Source: an uncultured Pseudomonadota bacterium (GTDB lineage: Bacteria; Pseudomonadota; Gammaproteobacteria; Burkholderiales; Eutrophovitaceae). From it: a stretch of DNA of 8,305 nt. The stretch lies in contig CAJXPC010000061.1 in NCBI GenBank assembly GCA_913057845.1, forward strand, positions 1-8,305. Reading direction: 5' to 3'. Under the pieces are notes generated by a model that did not search any database, had not been told where the DNA came from, and saw only the letters and a program-made list of their open reading frames with translations. Positions 1-5,178 of the stretch are shown here, in pieces (positions within the stretch are counted from its first letter, which is position 1; each line of letters begins with the position of its first letter). Both the position numbers and the translations under genes were made by a program.

Positions 1-47
1 GAGATGTAGAGAGGTCTCGTGGGCTCGGAGATGTGTATAAGAGACAG
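1..47. other. Nextera adapter with i7 index (artificial sequence)
   Basis: Bases 29-47 are the 19-bp Tn5 mosaic end used in Nextera libraries (AGATGTGTATAAGAGACAG). They are preceded at 14-28 by the read-2 tail GTCTCGTGGGCTCGG. Bases 6-13 (GTAGAGAG) sit where the 8-base i7 index belongs and match index N707 from memory. Bases 1-5 (GAGAT) match the end of the P7 oligo. This is library sequence left in the contig, not genome. It creates a false GTG start at 33 and a false MYKRQ N-terminus on the first gene. Confidence 0.98.
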
Positions 48-638
48 GTGATGAATATACTGCTCGCGCTTCGCGAACGTGATTTGTCGGGTCAAGGTTG
101 TTACATCGATATTGCCATGACGGACGGAGTGCTTCCATTTTTGTTTTGGGCGCTCGGAAAAACAAGTGCGTCCGGCGTGAATCCTAAAAATGGACAAGAC
201 CGCCTCACAGGCGGTTCACCACGTTACCAGCTCTACCCAACGAGTGACGAACGCTTTGTGGCGGCTGGACCGTTAGAGAATAAGTTCTGGGAGACTTTTT
301 CAGAAACAATCGGTCTTGAGGCGGAGTATCGTGATGATTCTATCGATGAAGCAGAAACGATTCGTCAGGTTGCATCCATAATTAAAGAGAAATCAGCATC
401 TTACTGGGAGCCCATTTTCAGAGAGGCCAACTGTTGTTGTACCATCGTTAAGACGGTGGAGGAGGCCTTGGCTGATGAGCAATTTAGAGTTCGTGGCGTC
501 TTTAACGAACAGTTGACGAGTAAAAGTGGTGACACGATTCCTGCAGTTCCAATCCCCATTATCACTGAGCTCAGAAAACAAAATGACGGGGGTAGAGCAC
601 CGGCCATTGGAGAGCATAATGAGGATCTTTTACGGTAA
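48..638 (+). CDS. CaiB/BaiF family III CoA-transferase, C-terminal part (5' truncated)
   Basis: This is the C-terminal 196 residues of a family III CoA-transferase (CaiB/BaiF; alpha-methylacyl-CoA racemase-like branch). These cytoplasmic enzymes move CoA between carboxylic acids or epimerise 2-methylacyl-CoAs. Visible family signatures are LSGQGCYIDIAMTDG near the start (family GxGQxVDVxMxDG), GGSPRYQLYPTSDERFVAAG in the middle (family GxxPxYxxYxTxDGRxxAxG), and the closing PAIGEHNEDLL. The catalytic Asp of the family lies roughly 14 residues upstream of the first visible residue, so it is off the contig and activity cannot be judged. An open frame runs on to a GTG at 33, but those five codons are adapter. 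The gene ends normally at TAA 636-638. No clear terminator follows, and the substrate cannot be deduced. It may be unrelated to the sox genes. Confidence 0.9.
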   Translation: MMNILLALRERDLSGQGCYIDIAMTDGVLPFLFWALGKTSASGVNPKNGQDRLTGGSPRYQLYPTSDERFVAAGPLENKFWETFSETIGLEAEYRDDSIDEAETIRQVASIIKEKSASYWEPIFREANCCCTIVKTVEEALADEQFRVRGVFNEQLTSKSGDTIPAVPIPIITELRKQNDGGRAPAIGEHNEDLLR

Positions 639-722
639 AGGTGTGTTGGCGGTAGTTATCTGAATTGATGCGTTGAGTCGATCAAGATCTCTTTGTTTAT
701 AAGTATCTAAGCTTTATTTGGG

Positions 723-754
723 TTGACTCTAAAAGGGTTACCTTTTACTCTACT
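723..754 (+). promoter_or_regulatory. Candidate promoter with MerR-type operator
   Basis: A good -35 (TTGACT, 723-728) and a moderate -10 (TCTACT, 749-754, 4 of 6 matches to TATAAT) are separated by 20 bases. A dyad TAAAAGG-GTTA-CCTTTTA (730-747) is centred exactly in that spacer at 738.5. An over-long 19-20 base spacer with a centred inverted repeat is the known layout of promoters controlled by MerR-family regulators such as MerR, CueR and ZntR. The predicted start of transcription near 761 leaves a short leader before the ATG at 788. No MerR-family gene is in the window. An ordinary sigma-70 promoter with a chance dyad remains possible. Confidence 0.45.
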
Positions 755-774
755 TTAATCAGATAATAAATTAT

Positions 775-778
775 GGAG
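775..778 (+). promoter_or_regulatory. Ribosome binding site that selects the ATG at 788
   Basis: GGAG lies nine bases upstream of the ATG at 788. The alternative in-frame ATG at 773 has only AT-rich sequence in front of it and itself overlaps this motif. The downstream start also gives a conventional signal peptide beginning MKALAY, so 788 is preferred. Confidence 0.65.
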
Positions 779-787
779 TCCCAGTTG

Positions 788-955
788 ATGAAAGCGTTAG
801 CGTATGTCCTATCCCTTGTATTTGTTGTAACTTGCTCTTTAACTTATGCAGGCGTCACGGGAACAACAGGTCCAAGCCAGCACTCAGGTGCAAAAATTAA
901 ACCCGTCGAAGACAAGCATGAAGAGTCTAAAGAGGCTAGTGAGCACGATCACTAA
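788..955 (+). CDS. Small secreted His/Glu-rich peptide, unknown function
   Basis: A 55-residue product. Residues 1-21 look like a Sec signal peptide: one Lys at position 2, a hydrophobic stretch from Leu4 to Leu18, and a TYA|G cleavage site. The predicted mature peptide is only 34 residues. It has a Gly/Thr-rich start (GVTGTTG) and then a strongly polar tail with 4 His, 5 Glu, 2 Asp and 4 Lys, ending EHDH. The tail has no hydrophobic core, so it is probably disordered and could bind divalent metal; that is inference only. Cys16 lies in the hydrophobic region, but the residue before it is Thr, so a lipobox is unlikely. The gene stands alone between a candidate promoter (723-754) and a strong terminator (978-1004), which supports a real single-gene unit. 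I do not recognise a family. An earlier ATG at 773 would add five residues. Confidence 0.65.
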   Translation: MKALAYVLSLVFVVTCSLTYAGVTGTTGPSQHSGAKIKPVEDKHEESKEASEHDH

Positions 956-969
956 ATGTACAGGGTGAT

Positions 970-978
970 GTGCTAGCA
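970..978. repeat. First copy of the GTGCTAGCA repeat
   Basis: GTGCTAGCA contains the 8-base palindrome TGCTAGCA and lies between the small peptide gene's stop and its terminator. The same nine bases recur at 1088-1096 in the soxA leader. This may be a binding-site half or a coincidence. Confidence 0.35.
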
Positions 979-1004
979 AAAAAGCCGGCAAAGCCGGCTT
1001 TTTT
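978..1004 (+). terminator. Rho-independent terminator of the small peptide gene
   Basis: This is a textbook intrinsic terminator: six A, GCCGGC, AAA loop, GCCGGC, six T. The GC stem is extended by the A/T runs into a 12-bp perfect hairpin with a 3-base loop. It lies 22 bases after the small gene's stop codon and isolates that gene from soxA. Because A and T runs flank both sides it could also act on the minus strand. Confidence 0.93.
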
Positions 1005-1087
1005 GATTTGGGTAGGTATGCAGTGATGTGTCATCTAAATTTGAGAATTGAGAGAACAATGTTAGTCTTTAAGAACAAAAGAACGGC

Positions 1088-1097
1088 GTGCTAGCAC
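1088..1097. repeat. 10-bp perfect palindrome, second GTGCTAGCA copy
   Basis: GTGCTAGCAC is a perfect 10-base palindrome, 72 bases before the soxA start. Its first nine bases repeat those at 970-978. It is a candidate operator half-site; there is no experimental or family support. Confidence 0.35.
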
Positions 1098-1112
1098 CAT
1101 TGCAAGTGCCTG

Positions 1113-1126
1113 CTGGGTAAACCCAG
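1113..1126. promoter_or_regulatory. Dyad CTGGGT-AA-ACCCAG upstream of soxA
   Basis: A 6-bp inverted repeat with a 2-base spacer, ending 42 bases before the soxA start and followed by AT-rich sequence. It has the size of a small dimer-binding operator. It could instead form a short hairpin in the leader, but the missing T-run argues against a terminator. Confidence 0.4.
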
Positions 1127-1168
1127 TTAAAAATTAATATTGACCGAATTGTTGTTATAGGATGAATC

Positions 1169-1975
1169 GTGATTAGGCGAATTTTAGTGACTGTGTTGAT
1201 CAGCGTTTTTTGGTGCGGCCAGTTATTCGCAGAAGATGAAACAGCCGCTGGGATCCAGGAGTACCGAGATTTACTTTCGGATGGTAACCCTGCTGAGTTG
1301 TGGGTCTTGTCGGGTGAGGAGTTATGGTTCACCTCGGTCGGTCCAAAAGGGGCGAGTTTGGAAACGTGTGATCTTGGTAAAGGGCCAGGAGTGGTGCGTG
1401 GGGCCTACGTCGAATTACCCCGTTACTTTTCCGACGTTAAGAAGGTCATGGACTTAGAGCAACGTTTGATTCATTGTCGCATGGCGATTCAAGGGTTCTC
1501 GTATTTAGATGTCACATCATATCCCTTTACAAAAAGGGGCCAAGAGACGTCTGAGATTGAGATTCTGGTTGCATTTGTCGCCTCTGAATCCAGAGGAATG
1601 CACATGAATATTCCCCTCGAGCATGCTGAAGAACAAAAAATGTTCGATTTAGGTGAGCAGATTTTTTATTTCCGAGCGGGGTCGCATGACTTTGGATGCA
1701 TAACTTGTCACAGCGGTGACAATCGAAGGATAAGGTTGCAGGAGCTTCCAAACTTTAGAAATCAAGATCAGGCGAGAAAAACATACGGATCTTGGCCTGC
1801 TTACCGCGTGTCGGCTGGGGAGGTGCGAACTATGCAGCATCGACTTTATGATTGCTTCCGGCAACAACGCTTTCCAGAGGCTATATATGGGAATGACATG
1901 ATTACGGCTCTTATTATGTTTTTAGCTAAAAGCGCGGATGGTGGTGTTTATAACGCGCCTGCAATGAAGCGTTAA
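1169..1975 (+). CDS. soxA: SoxA, mono-heme cytochrome c subunit of L-cysteine S-thiosulfotransferase
   Basis: SoxA pairs with SoxX in the periplasm and oxidatively attaches thiosulfate to the Cys of the carrier SoxYZ. The 268-residue product starts at GTG with AGGA six bases upstream. A Sec signal peptide ends near LFA|EDE (residue 21). GKGPGVVRGAYVELPRYFSD (71-90) is a SoxA hallmark. The single heme site is CITCH (177-181), followed by RIRLQELPN. YRVSAGEVRTMQHRLYDCFRQQRFPE (212-237) contains Cys229, the family's active-site heme-ligand cysteine, which can carry a persulfide. Where di-heme SoxA has its first CxxCH, this protein has isolated Cys67 and Cys103, probably a disulfide, so it is the mono-heme form. 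The C-terminus GGVYNAPAMKR is complete. soxX follows after nine bases. Identification is firm. Confidence 0.97.
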   Translation: MIRRILVTVLISVFWCGQLFAEDETAAGIQEYRDLLSDGNPAELWVLSGEELWFTSVGPKGASLETCDLGKGPGVVRGAYVELPRYFSDVKKVMDLEQRLIHCRMAIQGFSYLDVTSYPFTKRGQETSEIEILVAFVASESRGMHMNIPLEHAEEQKMFDLGEQIFYFRAGSHDFGCITCHSGDNRRIRLQELPNFRNQDQARKTYGSWPAYRVSAGEVRTMQHRLYDCFRQQRFPEAIYGNDMITALIMFLAKSADGGVYNAPAMKR

Positions 1976-1984
1976 GAGATGTTC

Positions 1985-2605
1985 ATGAAAATTTCACCGC
2001 TTAGTTTGGGTTTCATTGCGATAACTTTGATGTTCGGGTTAAAGGGGGCTAACGCCTCAGAGGATATTAATCCGGAGTTTAAGGACCTGCTCAAGGAGGG
2101 CTTGCGCACTAAAGGCTCTGTTCAGTTGGAGCGATTCTTGAGTTTAGACGCTACCCAGAATTTCTGTAGTGACTCCAATGTAAATGTTAACAGTGCTGAG
2201 GCAGGTCAGTTGATGTCTAAGGCACTTCAGCAGATTCAGTACCCAGCTGGGAGTAGTTATCTTGGCGATTGGAAGGAAGGCGAAAGAATTGCTCAAAGCG
2301 GTAAAGGTTTACGATTCAACGATACCAATGATACGGAAAATGGTGGTAATTGTTACGCGTGTCACCAAATCCGTAAGGACGAGTTAGCATACGGGACTCT
2401 AGGGCCATCACTGTATCAGTACGGTAAATTGCGAGGCTACTCTGATGAAGTTCTGCGTTATACATGGGCGAAAATATTTAACCCTCAGGCATTTCTGATG
2501 TGTTCAAACATGCCTCGATATGGCCATAACGGTATACTTACAGTGGAGCAAATGAGGAATATCCTGGCGTTATTGTTGGATCCTCAATCTCCTGTTAATG
2601 AGTAA
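1985..2605 (+). CDS. soxX: SoxX, mono-heme cytochrome c subunit of SoxAX
   Basis: This is the small cytochrome partner of SoxA, taking electrons from the thiosulfate conjugation step. From the ATG at 1985 it has 206 residues. The hydrophobic signal peptide ends near ANA|SED (residue 25). The heme-binding CYACH is at 123-127, after a GG; the conserved LGPSLYQYGKLRGYSDEVLRYTWAKIFN block follows at about 139-166. CSNMPRYGHNGILT at about 173-186 carries Met176, the likely axial heme ligand. The end LLLDPQSPVNE is typical. It has an N-terminal extension of roughly 90 mature residues before the heme, as in longer SoxX proteins that pair with mono-heme SoxA. An in-frame ATG at 1979 exists, but AAGAG (1974-1978) is well spaced only for 1985. 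It lies between soxA (9-base gap) and soxB (20-base gap). Confidence 0.96.
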   Translation: MKISPLSLGFIAITLMFGLKGANASEDINPEFKDLLKEGLRTKGSVQLERFLSLDATQNFCSDSNVNVNSAEAGQLMSKALQQIQYPAGSSYLGDWKEGERIAQSGKGLRFNDTNDTENGGNCYACHQIRKDELAYGTLGPSLYQYGKLRGYSDEVLRYTWAKIFNPQAFLMCSNMPRYGHNGILTVEQMRNILALLLDPQSPVNE

Positions 2606-2625
2606 GGGCGCAGTAGGTATTTATT

Positions 2626-4356
2626 GTGACACTTTCTCGTAGAGACTTTTTGTTGGCGCTGGGATCTGCTGCCGCGGCTGGTCTTCCTATATCTAATCGA
2701 CGGGCACTCGCTAATCCGCATTTAGATGAGCTCTACGATATTCCAAAGTTTGGCAATGTTCATCTGCTGCATATGACGGATTGCCATGCGCAATTAAACC
2801 CCGTTTATTTTCGAGAACCCAGCATGAATTTTGGTGTGGGCTTGGCTGCTGGAAAACTGCCACACATTGTTGGTGAATCCTTGTTAAAGGCGGTCAATGT
2901 TCCTACAGGCAGTGCTATGGCGCATGCATTCTCTTGTCTTAATTTCGAGGAAGCTGCTCGAATTTTTGGTCGTGTTGGTGGGTTCTCACACCTTAAAACA
3001 CTGGTTGATAAACTAAGGTCAGACCGTCCAGGAGCTCTGTTACTCGATGGGGGTGATACGTGGCAGGGGTCTGGCACAGCGTTGTGGTCTCAGGGGCAGG
3101 ATATGGTAGATGCCTGTTTGTTGCTTGGAGTCGATGTGATGACTGCTCATTGGGAAATGACGCTGGGTGCGCAACGGGTACAGCATATTGTTACAAATGA
3201 TTTTTCAGGGCGGATTGATTTTCTCGCTCAAAATATTAAGACATTTGATTTTGATGAGCCCGTATTCGAATCATTCAGCATTAAGGAGATGAATGGCATA
3301 CCCATTGCTGTTATCGGTCAAGCCTTTCCCTATACGCCGATTGCGAATCCTAGTCACTTGATTCCTGATTGGAGTTTTGGTATACGCGAATATGAGTTGC
3401 AGCAGCTTGTAAATCGAATACGAAAAAAAGGGATTAAAGTCATTGTCTTACTTTCGCATAATGGTATGGATGTTGATTTAAAGTTAGCTTCGCGTGTGAC
3501 TGGGATTGATGCAATACTGGGCGGTCATACTCATGACGGCATGCCTGTGCCAGTCATCGTTGCGAATAAATCTGGGAAAACAATTGTTACGAATGGCGGC
3601 AGCAATGGAAAGTTTCTTGGTGTGTTGGACTTTGCTGTGACCGCATCAGGTATCGAGGATTTCAGATATCGACTCTTGCCTGTGTTTTCTGAGTTCATTG
3701 AGCCCGATCCCGATATGGAGGCGTTGATTCATCGTGTGAGGCATCCATTTGAGCAGCAACTTATGGAGCCGCTCGCAACGACTGAAGGGTTGTTGTACCG
3801 GAGGGGAAATTTTAATGGGAGTTTTGATCAGTTGATTTTAGATGCGTTGATGGACGAGCTTGATGCGGACATCGCATTCTCTCCAGGATTTCGTTGGGGA
3901 ACGTCTCTTTTGCCAAACAGTACGATCAATATGGAGGCGCTTTTAGCGCAAACTGCGACTACCTATTCCTTCAGTACTTTGACTGAAATGAAGGGGGGAA
4001 CGATTAAAATAATCCTCGAGGATGTGGCGGATAATATTTTTAATCCCGATCCGTATTACCAGCAAGGAGGTGATATGGTCCGTGTCGGAGGCATGAGTTA
4101 TACGATTGACCCGCATGCGGCGATCGGATCGCGGATATCCGAGATGCGGATGGGAGATACGTTCATCGACCCGAATAAGGTATATAAAGTAGCTGGATGG
4201 GCGCCAGTGACAGAGGGGGCGACAGGTGAGCTCGTTTGGGACTTGGTTGCGCGTTGGCTGAAAGATCAGAAAACTGTGCCTATTAGAACACTAGGTACGC
4301 CACGTATTAAAGGCTTGGATTATAACGTCGGGGTGACCGATCGTTGCGATGCCTGA
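2626..4356 (+). CDS. soxB: SoxB, thiosulfohydrolase (periplasmic, dinuclear metal)
   Basis: SoxB hydrolyses the terminal sulfone of SoxYZ-bound thiosulfate, releasing sulfate, and belongs to the 5'-nucleotidase/metallophosphoesterase superfamily. The product has 576 residues, full family length. A Tat signal SRRDFLLALG (4-13) directs folded export. Metal-binding motifs visible in order are HMTDCHAQLNP (Asp52, His54), LLLDGGDTWQGSG (Asp144), TAHWEMTLG (His175; SoxB has a Trp-Glu version of the usual NHE motif), LLSHNGMD (His278) and GGHTHDG (His301, His303). The C-terminal domain has GFRWGTSLLP (421-430) and the STLTEMKGG block (450-458). The GTG start at 2626 has AGGT seven bases upstream. 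It follows soxX by 20 bases, in the same transcript. SoxB is widely used as the marker gene for thiosulfate oxidation. Nothing looks broken. Confidence 0.98.
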   Translation: MTLSRRDFLLALGSAAAAGLPISNRRALANPHLDELYDIPKFGNVHLLHMTDCHAQLNPVYFREPSMNFGVGLAAGKLPHIVGESLLKAVNVPTGSAMAHAFSCLNFEEAARIFGRVGGFSHLKTLVDKLRSDRPGALLLDGGDTWQGSGTALWSQGQDMVDACLLLGVDVMTAHWEMTLGAQRVQHIVTNDFSGRIDFLAQNIKTFDFDEPVFESFSIKEMNGIPIAVIGQAFPYTPIANPSHLIPDWSFGIREYELQQLVNRIRKKGIKVIVLLSHNGMDVDLKLASRVTGIDAILGGHTHDGMPVPVIVANKSGKTIVTNGGSNGKFLGVLDFAVTASGIEDFRYRLLPVFSEFIEPDPDMEALIHRVRHPFEQQLMEPLATTEGLLYRRGNFNGSFDQLILDALMDELDADIAFSPGFRWGTSLLPNSTINMEALLAQTATTYSFSTLTEMKGGTIKIILEDVADNIFNPDPYYQQGGDMVRVGGMSYTIDPHAAIGSRISEMRMGDTFIDPNKVYKVAGWAPVTEGATGELVWDLVARWLKDQKTVPIRTLGTPRIKGLDYNVGVTDRCDA

Positions 4357-4368
4357 TTCCTCAGTATT

Positions 4369-4380
4369 AAATACGTATTT
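4369..4380. repeat. 12-bp perfect palindrome in the soxB-plsC gap
   Basis: AAATACGTATTT is perfectly self-complementary and starts 13 bases after the soxB stop, 43 bases before the acyltransferase start. It could be an operator. It has no loop or T-run for a terminator. A weak -35-like TTGAAT overlaps its edge at 4380-4385, but the paired -10 is poor. Confidence 0.3.
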
Positions 4381-4422
4381 TGAATTATCGTTAGGTGCTG
4401 CTAATGAGTAAGCCTAGCTGAC

Positions 4423-5178
4423 ATGTCTTTAGTCATGAATATGCGGCAGCATTTGCGCAGGGTCGTTAAGTATCCAGCCTTGATTGTGTTTCTGATTTCA
4501 GGACTACTGATATCAGTCTTATTATTTTTTTTTTATAATGTCCGAATTAATAGATTCATCGCCAAATATTGGTTTCGATGTTTGCTATTTATTCTTAATC
4601 TCAAACTTGAAACAAAAGGTATCGATAAAGAATTGGAAGGTCATTTTTTGGTGGCGAATCATATTTCATGGTTGGATATCCCAGTCATATCAGCTTGTAT
4701 GCCCACTTGTTTTTTATCGAAGTCAGAGGTTCGTCAGTGGCCCGTGATTGGACTGCTGGCTCGTTTTGTCGGGACGATATTCATTGCGCGAGCGAGTCGT
4801 CGCGCGCTAATGGAGGTCAATCAAAAGATTGATTGTTCCCTCAGAGACGGAAATTCTGTCTGTGTCTTTCCTGAAGGGACAACGACTCTTGGTGATCAGG
4901 TTGGCTTATTCCACGCGTCAATTTTTCAGCCGGTGGTAAATGTCGGAGCGAAGGTCACGCCTGTTTCGATACGTTATCTTGATAAAAATCGTGTGCAAAC
5001 TGGATGTCCTGCTTACGTTGGGGATATGACGTTACTGTGCTCGTTAGATCAAGTTGTGATTGAGTCTGCACTCATCGTAGAGGTGAGTTTTTTGTCGACT
5101 ATTGATGTTAAAGATTTGAGTCGAGAGAGCATCTCAGATTTGTCGAGAGCTATGATTTTGACTGATTTATTTAAGTGA
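4423..5178 (+). CDS. PlsC-type 1-acyl-glycerol-3-phosphate (or lyso-ornithine lipid) acyltransferase
   Basis: A 251-residue membrane-associated acyltransferase that would add the second acyl chain to lysophosphatidate, or to lyso-ornithine lipid as OlsA does. The hydrophobic N-terminal segment (about 18-38) is followed by the LPLAT domain: NHISWLD (79-85, catalytic His80 and Asp85), LSKSEVRQWPVIGLLARFVG (98-117), FPEGTTTLGD (149-158) and VTPVSIRY (178-185). All four acyltransferase blocks are present. The start is uncertain: ATGs at 4423, 4435 and 4441 are in frame and none has a strong Shine-Dalgarno. A run of ten T (4525-4534) encodes Phe35-Phe37 in the membrane segment. It lies 66 bases after soxB and may share its transcript, but a sulfur role is not implied. 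Its 3' end overlaps the convergent gene by 12 bases. Sequence alone does not distinguish PlsC from OlsA. Confidence 0.88.
   Translation: MSLVMNMRQHLRRVVKYPALIVFLISGLLISVLLFFFYNVRINRFIAKYWFRCLLFILNLKLETKGIDKELEGHFLVANHISWLDIPVISACMPTCFLSKSEVRQWPVIGLLARFVGTIFIARASRRALMEVNQKIDCSLRDGNSVCVFPEGTTTLGDQVGLFHASIFQPVVNVGAKVTPVSIRYLDKNRVQTGCPAYVGDMTLLCSLDQVVIESALIVEVSFLSTIDVKDLSRESISDLSRAMILTDLFK

Larger units (their letters stand above)
1005..1168 (+). promoter_or_regulatory. soxA leader / probable promoter region of the sox cluster
   Basis: These 164 bases between the terminator and the soxA GTG must contain the promoter of soxAXB, since the upstream unit is terminated. I see no strong sigma-70 pair. 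The best -35-like elements are TTGAGA at 1041-1046 and TTGCAA at 1100-1105, both with poor -10 partners. Two dyads (1088-1097 and 1113-1126) precede an AT-rich stretch at 1127-1140. Weak core elements plus dyads would suit an activated or repressed promoter. Sox operons in other bacteria are commonly controlled by the ArsR-type repressor SoxR, which is not encoded here. Confidence 0.5.

Noticed and set aside
33..47. GTG start with MYKRQ as the N-terminus of the first protein
   Set aside because: These codons lie wholly within the Tn5 mosaic end of the sequencing adapter.
673..703. Alternative promoter TTGAGT (673-678) with TATAAG (698-703)
   Set aside because: The spacing is 19 bases without a dyad, and the pair lies further upstream than the better-supported 723-754 element.
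803..840. Lipoprotein signal in the small peptide (Cys16)
   Set aside because: The residues before the Cys are Val-Val-Thr. Thr at position -1 does not fit a lipobox, and a normal TYA cleavage site follows.
1059..1094. 11-codon upstream open frame (MLVFKNKRTAC) in the soxA leader, with GAGAG before it
   Set aside because: It is too short and the spacing too tight (four bases) to support translation. It carries no run of regulatory codons that would suggest attenuation.
1127..1138. TTAAAAATTAAT, repeated at 8010-8021
   Set aside because: A 12-base AT-only string recurring in two intergenic spots is expected in AT-rich spacers, and the contexts are otherwise different.
1069..1332. 87-residue minus-strand open frame over the soxA start
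   Set aside because: It is antisense to a certain gene, low in complexity, has no ribosome site and no domain. It is a shadow of soxA and its leader.
4349..4411. 20-residue open frame (MPDSSVLN...) starting inside the end of soxB
   Set aside because: It has no ribosome binding site of its own, is very short, is out of frame with the acyltransferase and has no recognisable features.
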